Assembly: GCA_910577035.1 (NCBI GenBank)
Contig: CAJTKW010000026.1
Coordinates: 1 to 56,055 of the forward strand
Direction: 5' to 3'
DNA: 56,055 nt
Origin: an uncultured Acetatifactor sp.
GTDB taxonomy: Bacteria > Bacillota > Clostridia > Lachnospirales > Lachnospiraceae
Position numbers and translations under genes: made by a program. How positions within the stretch are numbered: the stretch's first letter is position 1; every line of letters starts with the position of its first letter. The notes under the pieces were generated by a model. That model was not told where the DNA came from. It did no database searches and saw nothing but the letters and a program-made list of their open reading frames with translations. Positions 9,275 to 18,841 of this stretch are shown here, in pieces.

Positions 9275-10603
9275 ATGAAATATAATGGAATTTATCAGGA
9301 ACTTATTTCTGGTACCGGAAAACTGGCACTTGTAGGTCTTGGATACGTGGGTATGCCCATTGCAGTTGAGTTTGCCAAGCATATCAAGGTGATAGGATTT
9401 GATATTAATGAAAAGAGAGTAAATGAGTATGCCAATGGAATTGATGCTACAAATGAAGTTGGCGAGGCAATAAGGAATTCAACGGTTGAATTTACGGCAG
9501 ATCCTGCCAGGCTAAGAGAAGCAAAATTTATTATTGTTGCTGTGCCGACACCTGTAAATGATGATACGACGCCGGATCTGAAGCCAGTAAAGGGTGCATC
9601 TAAAACAGTAGGACAGAATCTTACGCCAGGTTCCATTGTGGTTTTTGAGTCCACTGTATATCCTGGAGTTACAGAGGATATTTGTGTACCTATCATAGAG
9701 AAGGAATCAGGTCTTAAGTGTGGTGTTGACTGGAAAATTGGGTATAGCCCAGAACGAATTAATCCTGGCGACAGAGTTCACAAGTTGACAAATATCACAA
9801 AGGTTATTTCCGGGATGGACGAGGAATCTGCCTGTGAAATCAAGAAGGTCTATGATATGGTGATTAAGGCGGGAACATTTATGGCATCTAATATCAAAAC
9901 TGCTGAGGCGGTTAAGGTAGTGGAAAACAGCCAGCGAGACATTAATATTGCATTTATGAATGAAGTTGCCATGATCTGTGACAGATTTCATATTGATACG
10001 GATGAGGTGCTGGCAGGAATGAATACGAAATGGAACGCTTTGAAATTTAAACCGGGACTTGTTGGGGGGCATTGTATTGGAATCGATCCTTATTATCTGA
10101 CTAATGCTGCAGAGAAGCTGGGGTATCACAGTCAGATTATTCTCAGCGGTCGTAAAGTAAATGACAGTATGGGAGCTTTTGTGGCGGATGCGGCAATCAA
10201 AGAAATGATTGAAGCCGGATTAGCACCCAAGAAAGCTACGGTTGTGATTCTTGGTATTACCTTTAAAGAAAATTGCCCGGATACTCGCAACAGTAAGGTT
10301 GCGGACATTATTAACAGACTGAAAGAGTATGAGATAAATCCTGTGGTGTCTGATTCCTGGGCGGATCCGGAAATTGCAAGGCAGGAATATGATGTGGATC
10401 TCGTTACATGGGAAGATATTCCGAAGGCAGACTGTGTGATCGTTGCAGTTGGGCATGATGAATATCGCTCCATGTCCATGATGCAGATGAAAAATTTGTT
10501 TAAGGCGGAGTCTTCGGATTCGGAGAAGGTGTTAGTGGATGTGAAATCCTTATATCGCATGGATGAACTGAAAGCATCTGGCTTGAGATTTTGGAGACTA
10601 TAA
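9275..10603 (+). CDS. UDP-N-acetylhexosamine 6-dehydrogenase (WbpA/WbpO/TviB-like)
   Basis: 442 residues. The N-terminal NAD fold shows GLGYVGMP (21-28). The catalytic cysteine is C267 in GLVGGHCIGIDPYYL, the signature of UDP-sugar 6-dehydrogenases. The sequence is closer to the WbpO/TviB/WecC group that oxidises UDP-N-acetylhexosamines than to UDP-glucose dehydrogenase, and it keeps the FKENCPDTRNSK segment of the third domain. It makes the UDP-HexNAc uronic acid that the WbpB-, WbpE- and WbpD-like enzymes of this cluster would then modify at C3. Gluco versus galacto substrate cannot be decided by eye. Confidence 0.85.
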   Translation: MKYNGIYQELISGTGKLALVGLGYVGMPIAVEFAKHIKVIGFDINEKRVNEYANGIDATNEVGEAIRNSTVEFTADPARLREAKFIIVAVPTPVNDDTTPDLKPVKGASKTVGQNLTPGSIVVFESTVYPGVTEDICVPIIEKESGLKCGVDWKIGYSPERINPGDRVHKLTNITKVISGMDEESACEIKKVYDMVIKAGTFMASNIKTAEAVKVVENSQRDINIAFMNEVAMICDRFHIDTDEVLAGMNTKWNALKFKPGLVGGHCIGIDPYYLTNAAEKLGYHSQIILSGRKVNDSMGAFVADAAIKEMIEAGLAPKKATVVILGITFKENCPDTRNSKVADIINRLKEYEINPVVSDSWADPEIARQEYDVDLVTWEDIPKADCVIVAVGHDEYRSMSMMQMKNLFKAESSDSEKVLVDVKSLYRMDELKASGLRFWRL

Positions 10604-10652
10604 CGGTTTCTGCTGTAAGTAAGATTATATGGAGTGAGAGGAATACGCTTAT

Positions 10653-12602
10653 ATGTGTGGAATAAGTGGATATGTTGATATGCAAAATGGTATAAAAACC
10701 TCTTTGTTAAAGGAAATGACGGATATTATCAGACACAGAGGACCGGATGACGAAGGATTCGCGCTTATTCATGAAAGCGGTGAGATACAGTTTGCTGTTG
10801 GTAAGGATACAATTTCTGATATGAGATCAAAGCAGACTGATATTACAGAAATAAAGGAAGGAGAATCTTTTTTTCTTGGCATGGGGCATCGAAGGCTGTC
10901 AATTTTGGATCTTACATCTAATGGCCATCAGCCGATGAAAAAACACAATTGTATACTCACCTTTAATGGCGAGATATATAATTATATAGAAATTCGGGAA
11001 GAATTAAAAAATTCTGGATATGATTTTTGCACGAAATGTGATACAGAAGTGATTTTAGCGGCATATGATCGTTGGGGAATAGAATGTATAAATCGTTTTA
11101 ATGGCATGTGGGGGTTTGCGCTGTACGATATAGAAAAGCAGAAATTATTCCTGTGTCGTGATAGATTTGGCGTAAAACCATTATATTATTTCAAAACAAA
11201 TCATAAGCTGCTGTTTGGATCGGAAATAAAGCAGATATTGTGTGATCGGGAAATAGTCAGGGCCGCTAATCTGGACGTGCTGAAGGCCTCGTTGGTCTAT
11301 CAGGTTTATGATTACTCGCAAAAAACCTGTTTCAGAGATATTAATAGTTTGCCGGGAGGGTGTTATGCAGAAGTAGATTTTGATTTTCGAAAACATTGCA
11401 TCAGTAACTTTCAAGTTACAAGATATTATAATTTAAGTAAAAAGATTGGCACGAATGAAAAAGATACCGGTATACAAGAAGAACTAACAGAAGCAATAAA
11501 ATTACGGATGCGTTCAGATGTGAAAGTAGGGAGTTGTCTGTCCGGCGGTCTGGACAGTTCCAGTATTGTTGGAATTGCGTGCAATCTGGTGAAACAGGCT
11601 GGTGGGGATGTAGCCGAATTTACTACAGTAACCAGCGGATTCGCGGAGCATCCGGAGGTGGATGAAACACAGTACAGTAAAAGTGTAGTAGAATATTGCG
11701 GATGTGAAGAAAATATTGTCAGACCGGATGCTAATCAATTGATGAAATTATTGGAGAAGATTGTATGGCATCAGGATGAGCCATGCCCTCATCTTGGAAT
11801 ACTAACGAGTTATTCTGTATTTCACAAAGCGGCTGAACTGGGGTGTAAGGTCGTGTACGATGGACAGGGCGGCGATGAAGGGCTTGCAGGATACCATGGC
11901 TATTATGCGTATTATCTTTTATACATTTTAAAGAATAAAGGCCTTAAATCATTCATCAGGCAGTTGAAGACAGTTGCAAGGTCTTCAGAAAAGCGAATGA
12001 TATATTTGATGGCAATGGTTATCTACTATAATTTCACGGGTGTTAGAAAGCTTTATATCAGGAAAAGCCGGGAAAAATATCTTTCATCACAATTGAGAAA
12101 GGTTGCTGTGGGAGGAACGGTAAACAGCTTGTTAGCCCCGCGATATGGTAATGATATTCAAATTCTGGATTTTACGAGGGGTACTTTACAGGGCATTTTG
12201 CATTGGGAGGACAGGAATTCCATGGCGTCCTCTTTGGAAACCAGGCTTCCTTTTTTAGATTATCAATATGTGGAAAAGGTGCTCAATATTGATATGTTGG
12301 ATAAAATCAGTAATGGCTACACAAAGATGCCTTTGCGCAGAGCTGTGGATGGTATTCTGCCCCAAAATGTTGTGTGGCGGAAAAGTAAGCTGGGATTTCC
12401 TTCTCCTACAAGGGCCTGGTTGTATCAAATGCCCCAGGAGTATGTTTTGGATTTATTACAAAATGCAAAAAGCAGAGAAGTATTTAATCTGCAAAAGATA
12501 AAAAAGCAGTATTTGTCTGGAAAAGGTGATACAAGAATGATAGAAAGATTTATTTTGACAGAATTGTGGATGAGGGAATTTGATGTGAAGATTGAGTGTT
12601 AA
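10653..12602 (+). CDS. AsnB-type glutamine amidotransferase, possibly a sugar-uronate amidase-synthase
   Basis: 649 residues. The protein begins MCGISGYV, so after Met removal Cys2 is the class II glutaminase nucleophile; RHRGPDDEG and FNGEIYNY follow as in asparagine synthetase. The synthetase half has the pyrophosphate loop SGGLDSS at 297-303 and GQGGDEGLAGY, where ATP is bound. The family makes asparagine from aspartate and glutamine, but homologues in O-antigen loci (such as WbpS) amidate sugar uronic acids. Here it sits between the uronic-acid dehydrogenase and the aminotransferase, is as AT-rich as the cluster, and is not near amino-acid genes. I infer uronamide formation; plain asparagine synthesis remains possible. 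Confidence 0.8.
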   Translation: MCGISGYVDMQNGIKTSLLKEMTDIIRHRGPDDEGFALIHESGEIQFAVGKDTISDMRSKQTDITEIKEGESFFLGMGHRRLSILDLTSNGHQPMKKHNCILTFNGEIYNYIEIREELKNSGYDFCTKCDTEVILAAYDRWGIECINRFNGMWGFALYDIEKQKLFLCRDRFGVKPLYYFKTNHKLLFGSEIKQILCDREIVRAANLDVLKASLVYQVYDYSQKTCFRDINSLPGGCYAEVDFDFRKHCISNFQVTRYYNLSKKIGTNEKDTGIQEELTEAIKLRMRSDVKVGSCLSGGLDSSSIVGIACNLVKQAGGDVAEFTTVTSGFAEHPEVDETQYSKSVVEYCGCEENIVRPDANQLMKLLEKIVWHQDEPCPHLGILTSYSVFHKAAELGCKVVYDGQGGDEGLAGYHGYYAYYLLYILKNKGLKSFIRQLKTVARSSEKRMIYLMAMVIYYNFTGVRKLYIRKSREKYLSSQLRKVAVGGTVNSLLAPRYGNDIQILDFTRGTLQGILHWEDRNSMASSLETRLPFLDYQYVEKVLNIDMLDKISNGYTKMPLRRAVDGILPQNVVWRKSKLGFPSPTRAWLYQMPQEYVLDLLQNAKSREVFNLQKIKKQYLSGKGDTRMIERFILTELWMREFDVKIEC

Positions 12603-12999
12603 GGTTATAGGCCCGATCACAAGTCTGCAACATAACGATAGCGAGATTCCTTTATTCCCGCGAGCAATAAACCAAGTCTCCTACCGATAAGTAATGATGA
12701 AAAGCTGCCTGGAGGTATGGGCGATTATTCACATGAGAATGCAGAAAGGCTGTAGACCGCAATAGAAAGTATACAAATACCGATAATTAATTTGGCGAGC
12801 TGGGGAAAGGATAAGGGAAGTGCCGGAAAATACCCGGATTTATAGAACGGATCATCATTGGAGCCTTGAAGTATGTTATATATAGAAAGCTTGGTCAACC
12901 GCCACAGGGAAAAGTACGATACACCGCTTTCAAGGCTTGTATTGGACGAGGCTGAAGGGGTAACTGCCAGGTAGAAACACAATTATAAGGAGATAACAT
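12603..12999. other. Non-coding gap with possible decayed coding fragments
   Basis: 397 bases without a convincing gene. Short open stretches such as VIGPITSLQHNDSEIPLF (from about 12603) and MLYIESLVNRHREKY (from about 12871) end quickly at stops and have no neighbours in frame, which looks like remnants of a lost gene rather than working genes. I could not assign the fragments to a family. The piece ATGCAGAAAGGCTGTA near 12738 resembles ATGCAGAAAAGCTGTA near 9133 in the other large gap of the cluster. The last bases hold the AAGGAG ribosome site of the next gene. No clear promoter was seen. Confidence 0.4.
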
Positions 13000-14151
13000 A
13001 TGCAGTTCAGAGATTTACAGAGACAATATCAACATTTAAAAAATGAAATAGACGCATCTGTTCAGGAAGTGATTTCTTCCGCTCAGTTTATTTCCGGAAA
13101 GCAGGTGAGGGACTTAGAGGAGAAGCTTGCGGCGTATGTCGGGGTCCGCCATTGTATCACCTGCGGAAACGGGACGGATGCGCTGAGCATTGCCCTGCTT
13201 GCCTGGGGCGTGGGGCCGGGGGATGCCGTGTTTGTGCCGGACTTTACGTTTTTCTCTTCCGGGGAATGTCCGGCCGCGCTGGGCGCTGTGCCGGTTTTTG
13301 TGGATGTATGTCGTGATACGTATAATATGGATGCCGTTTCGTTAGAGCGGGAGATCAAGAGGGTGATTGCGGAAGGAAAGCTGGCACCCAAAGTGGTGGT
13401 CACAGTAGATCTTTTCGGGCTTCCGGCAGAGTATGACAGGCTTCGTGCCGTCTGTGACGAATATCATCTTCTTCTGTTAGAAGATGGCGCCCAGGGCTTC
13501 GGAGGGGAGCTGCACGGGAAGAAGGCATGTTCCTTCGGCGATATTTCCACCACATCCTTCTTTCCGGCAAAGCCTTTGGGGTGCTATGGGGACGGAGGGG
13601 CAATATTTACAGAGGATGACGAGACTGCCGGCCTCTGCCGTTCGATAGCGGTACATGGGAAAAATGCGGATAACAAGTATGATAATGTGCGCCTGGGGAT
13701 GAACAGCAGGCTGGATACCCTGCAGGCGGCAATTTTGCTGCCGAAATTTGAAGCTTTCAGGAAATATGAATTGGATGCTGTGAACAGGGTGGCAGATATT
13801 TACAGGGAGAACCTGAAGGATATGGAAGAGCTGAAGCTTCCCATAGTGAAAGAGGGATATTATTCGTCCTGGGCGCAATATACAATACAATTGCCGGAAG
13901 GGACAGACCGGGCGCAGGTTCAGGCCTGCATGAAGGAACAGGGAATTCCCTCCATGATTTATTATGGAAAGCCGATGCACTGCCAGGGAGCCTTTGCCGG
14001 AACAGACAGCGCCAATGCGGACTGCCCGGTGACGGAGGAGCTTTGCGGAAGCGTGCTTTGCCTTCCCATACATCCTTATATGGCGGATGACGAGGCGTTG
14101 ACGGTGGCAAAAGCGCTGAAGGCAGCGGTGGGCAGACGGCAGAGTATGTAA
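13000..14151 (+). CDS. DegT/DnrJ/EryC1 PLP aminotransferase, WbpE-like
   Basis: 383 residues. FVPDFTFFSSGECPAALGAVPVFVD and LLLEDGAQGFGG mark the cofactor pocket, and the PLP lysine is K191 in FFPAKPLGCYGDGGA, the signature of sugar aminotransferases of the DegT/WbpE group. It would add an amino group at C3 of the 3-keto uronic acid made by the WbpB-like enzyme, before acetylation by the WbpD-like enzyme. AAGGAG precedes the ATG. Its base composition is much richer in GC than the genes up to 12602, so the cluster looks like a mosaic. It converges on bioA with a 14-base gap. Confidence 0.85.
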   Translation: MQFRDLQRQYQHLKNEIDASVQEVISSAQFISGKQVRDLEEKLAAYVGVRHCITCGNGTDALSIALLAWGVGPGDAVFVPDFTFFSSGECPAALGAVPVFVDVCRDTYNMDAVSLEREIKRVIAEGKLAPKVVVTVDLFGLPAEYDRLRAVCDEYHLLLLEDGAQGFGGELHGKKACSFGDISTTSFFPAKPLGCYGDGGAIFTEDDETAGLCRSIAVHGKNADNKYDNVRLGMNSRLDTLQAAILLPKFEAFRKYELDAVNRVADIYRENLKDMEELKLPIVKEGYYSSWAQYTIQLPEGTDRAQVQACMKEQGIPSMIYYGKPMHCQGAFAGTDSANADCPVTEELCGSVLCLPIHPYMADDEALTVAKALKAAVGRRQSM

Positions 14152-14165
14152 TCCCTGCCGCTTTT

Positions 14166-15368
14166 TCACCTCCCGCCAAACCACTCCCGCATAGTCTGTA
14201 ATACCCTTACCAGTTCCTCCTCTTCGATCACATAAGGCACCATTGCGTACAGACAGTTCAGGAAGGGACGGCTGAACACTCCGCGCCGGTAAGCAAACTG
14301 CTGGTAACCCTTAAGGGTAGAAGGATCGTATACCTCCAGGCACACACAGGCCCCCATGATCCGGACTTCCTTCACGCGGGGATCTGTGAAGCCTTCCATT
14401 TCACGGCGGGTAATTTCCTCGATTTTGCGGATTTTGGACAGGTAGTCCTGCGCTTCAAAGAGTTCAATGGATTTCAGGGCAACGCTGCAGGCCAGGGCGT
14501 TTCCCATAAAGGTAGGGCCGTGCATGAGGGCATGGGCAGGATCACCGTCATAGAACCCTTCGAAGACCTTTTGATTGGCCACGGTCACGGCATGGCCGAT
14601 ATAGCCGCCGGTCAGGGCCTTCCCGAGGACAAGTATATCCGGCAGGACCAGGTCTGCCACAAACCGGTTTCCGGTGCGGCCAAAGCCGGTGGCCACTTCG
14701 TCGAAAATCAGGAGGACGCCGCAGCGGTCGCACAGCTCCCGGGCACGCTTCAGGAATGACACATCATACATCCGCATACCGCCTGCCCCCTGTAACAGGG
14801 GTTCCACAATAAAGCAGTTCATCTTGTCATGGTATGTTTCGAAGGCCTTCTCCAGGGCACTGATTTCGGTGGGGATATGAACCACATATTTGCTCTCACC
14901 GTAGGCCTTGAGGACAAAATGATAATCCTCGTCGTCGCCCACTTCCATAGTCTTAAAGGTATCCCCGTGATAAGCGTGTTCCAGCGCCAGCACCATGGTG
15001 CGGCCGGTTTCTCCTCGGTTCATAAAATACTGCAGGGCCATTTTCAGGGCAACCTCCACGGCAACGCTGCCAGAATCGGAGTAGAAACAGTGATCCAGGT
15101 CTCCCGGAAGAAAGCTTTGCAGCTTATCGGAGAGCTTCTGCACCGGCTCATGGGTCAGGCCGCCCAGCATCACATGGGCAAATTTCTCAAGCTGGGTTTC
15201 TATTGCCCGGTTCAGCTCAGGGTGCTTGTAGCCGTGGATCACGCTCCACCAGGAGGAGACGGAGTCGATGAGCTTCTGATCCTCCGTGTAGAGATAAACG
15301 CCTTCTGCGTCAACAATCTTATAAGGGGCTTTCATGCCTTTCATCTGTTCATAAGGATACCAGATCAT
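14166..15368 (-). CDS. bioA: Adenosylmethionine-8-amino-7-oxononanoate aminotransferase
   Basis: 400 residues from the ATG at 15368, which has GGAGG just upstream (complement of 15374-15379). The open frame runs on to 15542, but that extension lacks family similarity. Family marks include SVSSWWSVIHGYKHPELN, EHAYHGDTFKTMEVGD, FDEVATGFGRTG and the PLP lysine in LVLGKALTGGYIGHA. It converts 8-amino-7-oxononanoate to 7,8-diaminononanoate using S-adenosylmethionine as amino donor. It is the last gene of the biotin operon, about 196 bases after bioD; that gap holds no recognisable gene. Confidence 0.93.
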   Translation of the reverse strand: MIWYPYEQMKGMKAPYKIVDAEGVYLYTEDQKLIDSVSSWWSVIHGYKHPELNRAIETQLEKFAHVMLGGLTHEPVQKLSDKLQSFLPGDLDHCFYSDSGSVAVEVALKMALQYFMNRGETGRTMVLALEHAYHGDTFKTMEVGDDEDYHFVLKAYGESKYVVHIPTEISALEKAFETYHDKMNCFIVEPLLQGAGGMRMYDVSFLKRARELCDRCGVLLIFDEVATGFGRTGNRFVADLVLPDILVLGKALTGGYIGHAVTVANQKVFEGFYDGDPAHALMHGPTFMGNALACSVALKSIELFEAQDYLSKIRKIEEITRREMEGFTDPRVKEVRIMGACVCLEVYDPSTLKGYQQFAYRRGVFSRPFLNCLYAMVPYVIEEEELVRVLQTMREWFGGR

Positions 15369-15564
15369 TTTCGTCCTCCATTTTGTCAAAATCAGGATTT
15401 TTGCCCAGGGGAAATTTCCCCGGCTGCGGTAGTCTGTGTCGGCAGCACTATGCCGGCACCAAATAGTGTCGATCTTGCCCGGGTCAAAGACATGCCGGTT
15501 TGGTATGCAGCAGTCGTATGTCCCTGAGATCCTGTTATTCATCCGGGTAATGAGTCAAGTGCCG

Positions 15565-16248
15565 CTACATATATAGCGTCTCCAGCTGCTCCGCAGAGAC
15601 CGCCAGATCAGTATCTCCGGCCTTTACGCAGGCCAGTACCTTCAGGCCGGTGAGGGCTTCGCACATTTTCAGATTGTCCTCATGCAGGATATTTCCCGGC
15701 TCATACTGATTGAAAAGAATGCCCTTCAGCGGGAGATTACGGGCTTTCATGTATTCGGCGGTGAGGACCACCGCGTTAATGGTTCCCAGGCCGGCGTCGG
15801 CCACCAGCAGGCAGCTCAGGCTGCGGGCCCGGATAAAATCCTCCAGCAGGATCCGCTTTTCGTCAAAGCGCAGGGGGCACAGGATGCCGCCGGAGCCCTC
15901 GGCCGTCACATAGTCGTATTTGCCGCATGCGGCATCAAAACCCCGGAGAACCGTGTCCATATCCGGGGGGGTGCCCTCAACCCGTGCCGCCAGATGGGGG
16001 GAGAATGGGGCTTCGTAGACATAGGGGCACATTTCCTCCAGGGGCTGTCGGATGCCGGACATAGTCTTTACCTGCACGGCGTCTCCGGGAATCAGGCTGC
16101 CGTCTGTCCTGCGCGTATTTCCGCTCATGGCGGCCTTATAGTAGGCGGCATTTTTACCGCTTTCCCGCAGCTTTTTTAAAATCAGGCCCGTGACATAGGT
16201 CTTGCCGATGTCAGTGCCGGTTCCCGTGATAAACAGATTCTTACTCAT
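15565..16248 (-). CDS. bioD: Dethiobiotin synthetase
   Basis: 227 residues. The N-terminal P-loop reads FITGTGTDIGKTYVTG, the standard BioD signature, and EGSGGILCPL corresponds to the conserved EGAGG segment. It closes the ureido ring of dethiobiotin from 7,8-diaminononanoate, CO2 and ATP. Its start overlaps the end of bioB by 8 bases, so the two are translationally coupled. Confidence 0.93.
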   Translation of the reverse strand: MSKNLFITGTGTDIGKTYVTGLILKKLRESGKNAAYYKAAMSGNTRRTDGSLIPGDAVQVKTMSGIRQPLEEMCPYVYEAPFSPHLAARVEGTPPDMDTVLRGFDAACGKYDYVTAEGSGGILCPLRFDEKRILLEDFIRARSLSCLLVADAGLGTINAVVLTAEYMKARNLPLKGILFNQYEPGNILHEDNLKMCEALTGLKVLACVKAGDTDLAVSAEQLETLYM

Positions 16249-17209
16249 CGTAAAGCTTCACCTCGTATCCCAATTCTTTTAATAGTTCCAGATCCGTCCT
16301 GACCGTGATGCCGGCGGTAGTCAGCATATCCCCGGAGATCGCGGCATTTGCACCGGAGGTAAAGCAGCTCTTTCCCTTGTCCGGCAAGAGCCCCCTGCCT
16401 CCGGCAAGCCGGATGGAAGCCTCCGGCAGGATAAAACGATAAACAGCCACGATCCGGCGCATATCCTCTTGGGTCAGTCCGGCATTCTTTTCAAAGGGGG
16501 TGCCGGGGATGGGATTCAGCATATTTACGGGAACGCTTTGGATGCCCAGCTCCCGCAGGCTCAACGCCATGTCAATCCTGTCTTCTATGGTTTCGCCCAA
16601 CCCCATGATGCCGCCGCTGCAAACGGAAAGCCCGGCAGCCCGGGCGGCGCGGATGGCCTGGAGCTTATCTGCAAAGGTATGGGTGGTGCAGACATTGGGG
16701 AAGTTCCTTTCCGAGGTTTCCAGGTTATTATGTACCCGGCTTACCCCGGCCTCCTTTAATCGGCGGAACTGTTCCTCGTTTAGCAGACCGAAGGAGACAC
16801 ATACGGAAATGCCCACCTCCTCCCGGATCCTTCGGATCAGCCGGCACATGCGGTCTGTTTCCTGATCGGACAATTGTCTTCCCGATGTGACGATGGAGTA
16901 GCGCAGGACACCCTGTTGGCGGCTGCTTCTGGCCTGGGCCAGGATTTCCTCATCGGGAAGCAGGGGATACTCCGTTACGCCGGTATGGTTGTGGGCGGAT
17001 TGGGCGCAGAATTTGCAGTTTTCGGAGCAGCGTCCGCTCTTTCCGTTGATGATGGTACAGAGGTCAAAGCGGGAAGAACAAAACCGTCTGCGGATTTTGT
17101 CCGCGCTTTCACACAGCTCGTCCAGGGGCTGGCCGTACAGATACAGGGCCTCGTCCCGGGTGACCTGCCCTTCCTTCAAAACCTTTTCCGTTAGTGTATG
17201 CAGCGTCAT
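16241..17209 (-). CDS. bioB: Biotin synthase (radical SAM)
   Basis: 322 residues. The radical-SAM cluster motif is CSENCKFC with cysteines at 61, 65 and 68, and the following AQSAHNHTGV is typical of BioB. Further on come YSIVTSGR and HNLETSERNFPNVCTTHTF, which are strongly conserved in biotin synthase. It inserts sulfur into dethiobiotin. It lies 18 bases after bioY and overlaps bioD, inside the BirA-controlled operon. Confidence 0.95.
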   Translation of the reverse strand: MTLHTLTEKVLKEGQVTRDEALYLYGQPLDELCESADKIRRRFCSSRFDLCTIINGKSGRCSENCKFCAQSAHNHTGVTEYPLLPDEEILAQARSSRQQGVLRYSIVTSGRQLSDQETDRMCRLIRRIREEVGISVCVSFGLLNEEQFRRLKEAGVSRVHNNLETSERNFPNVCTTHTFADKLQAIRAARAAGLSVCSGGIMGLGETIEDRIDMALSLRELGIQSVPVNMLNPIPGTPFEKNAGLTQEDMRRIVAVYRFILPEASIRLAGGRGLLPDKGKSCFTSGANAAISGDMLTTAGITVRTDLELLKELGYEVKLYDE

Positions 17210-17227
17210 GGTATTTCACACTCCCTT

Positions 17228-17782
17228 TTACTCGTTCATAGTCTTTAGTACGGGGATCAGTCGTTTCCCAAGGACTGCGCCCAGGATGCACAGGCATATA
17301 TCCCCCGGCACGGCCAGGAGGAAGCAGTAGAGGAACAGGGGCCATAAGCCGATAGGGGTGCCCAGGTAAAAATTGCTCATCAGGTAGTAATAAGCCATAC
17401 CGCAGATATAGACGATCCCTAAGCCGGTGAAGGTGGCGGCAAGCAGACGGCGGTAGCCGGGATTTGCCCCCCTGTTGGCGATTGCTCCCGTGACATAGGC
17501 GGCAATTGCGAATCCGATGATATACCCGAAGCTGGGCTTTAAGATATAGGACAAGCCGCCGCCTTCTGCGAATATGGGCAGCCCGGCAAGGCCCATTATG
17601 ATATAAATGCAGACGGCGAGGGCGCCTGTTTTGCCGCCCAGTAAAAGGCCGGCCAGCATGGTGAACAGAAATTGCAGAGTAAAGGGAACCACCGGAATGG
17701 GTATCCGGATAAAAGCCCCTACCGCGATCAGTGCCACAAACAGGGCACATAAGATTAGGTTCCTTGTCTTCTTAATTTTCAT
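17228..17782 (-). CDS. bioY: Biotin transporter S component
   Basis: 184 residues with about six hydrophobic helices. LQFLFTMLAGLLLGGKTGALAV and the GLPIFAEGGGLSYILKPSFGYI region are hallmarks of BioY, the substrate-binding membrane subunit of ECF-type biotin uptake. It overlaps the end of birA by 11 bases. No ECF ATPase or T component lies in the window, so it would use the shared ECF module or act alone. Its presence in a synthesis operon means this single transcript covers both uptake and synthesis. Confidence 0.93.
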   Translation of the reverse strand: MKIKKTRNLILCALFVALIAVGAFIRIPIPVVPFTLQFLFTMLAGLLLGGKTGALAVCIYIIMGLAGLPIFAEGGGLSYILKPSFGYIIGFAIAAYVTGAIANRGANPGYRRLLAATFTGLGIVYICGMAYYYLMSNFYLGTPIGLWPLFLYCFLLAVPGDICLCILGAVLGKRLIPVLKTMNE

Positions 17783-18770
17783 GTGTTACCCCTTTCACTC
17801 TGATTTCACCTGAAGAGCAGGCCTCTTCCCTTCCGTTTTCATACCTCACCAGCAGGCGGCACTGATTGTCAATACCCAGCACGACGGCGCTTTTGGATTC
17901 GCTGGCACTTACCAGCAGAACCTGTTTCCCGATTACCAGGCTGCGCTTGCGATATTCCTCTATGTAGTCCGGCGAGGCCTCGGAGCGGGTGTAATAATCA
18001 TAAAAGCGGTTCAGAAATTCCGCTGCCAGGCGGTTTTTTACATCATCCCTGGGAGTCTGAAAAACACTGCCCGCCAGGGCGGCCAGTTCTGCCGGGAACT
18101 TCTGCTTTGGCGGATAGATGTTGATGCCCAGCCCCAGAACCGCATATTCCAGCATACCGTTTTCCAGGCTGAAAGACCCTTCTGTCAGGATGCCGCAGAC
18201 CTTTTTACCGTGGAGGTAAATGTCGTTTACCCATTTGATCTGTGCCTGTTCCTCGGAATCGGAAACGGCATCTATGGACGCACAGACAGCGGCTGCGGCC
18301 ATTGTGGTAATCTGAAGGGCCTGCTCCGACGAACAATTTCCCGGCCGGAGGAGAAGGCTCATATAAATCCCGGTTTCCGCAGGAGAGAAGAAGCTGCGCC
18401 CGGAGCGCCCGCGTCCGGCCGTCTGCTCATTTGCCAGAATCACACAGTTATCCTGTGTTCCCCCGGCGGCCTTTTCCCGCAGAAGGGAATTGGTGGAGGA
18501 AACGGTGGATAAGACGGTAATCTGCAGGCCGGTCAGCTCGGAAGAGAGATATTTCCGAATCCCCTGGGCTGACAATATGTCATTTTGCTCTGACAGGCAG
18601 TACCCCTTATTGGTTACGGCCGTTATGGCATATCCGTCATTTTGAAGAGACTTTACCGCTTTCCAGACGGCAGTCCGGGAGAGGGAAAGGGTTCTGGCTA
18701 TGGTCTCGCCGGAAAAGTAGCTTCCTCTGTTTGATTCCAATAATTCCAGCAGCTTTTCCTTTGTCTGCAT
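17772..18770 (-). CDS. birA: Bifunctional biotin-protein ligase and biotin repressor
   Basis: 332 residues from the ATG at 18770. The frame is open to 18851, but that start would lie inside the promoter, so 18770 is preferred; AGGAAG precedes it. Residues 1-60 form a winged helix (LLELLESNRGSYFSGETIA, LSLSRTAVWKAV). The ligase domain has the biotinyl-AMP loop GRGRSGRS and KWVNDIYL. The protein attaches biotin to carboxylases and, with biotinyl-AMP, represses its operon. It is the first gene of the operon and overlaps bioY. Confidence 0.93.
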   Translation of the reverse strand: MQTKEKLLELLESNRGSYFSGETIARTLSLSRTAVWKAVKSLQNDGYAITAVTNKGYCLSEQNDILSAQGIRKYLSSELTGLQITVLSTVSSTNSLLREKAAGGTQDNCVILANEQTAGRGRSGRSFFSPAETGIYMSLLLRPGNCSSEQALQITTMAAAAVCASIDAVSDSEEQAQIKWVNDIYLHGKKVCGILTEGSFSLENGMLEYAVLGLGINIYPPKQKFPAELAALAGSVFQTPRDDVKNRLAAEFLNRFYDYYTRSEASPDYIEEYRKRSLVIGKQVLLVSASESKSAVVLGIDNQCRLLVRYENGREEACSSGEIRVKGVTHEN

Positions 18771-18841
18771 TGTACTTCCTGTTCCGGGAATCGCTATGTT
18801 CCCTTTTTTACTTCCCTGAGGGCATTTGAAAGGATGGAAAC

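Noticed and set aside
14829..15527. 232-codon + strand open frame across bioA
   Set aside because: Antisense to bioA, which carries clear aminotransferase motifs; the frame has no ribosome site.
15369..15542. N-terminal extension of BioA to 15542
   Set aside because: The extra 58 codons have no family similarity, and an ideal ribosome site sits before the ATG at 15368.
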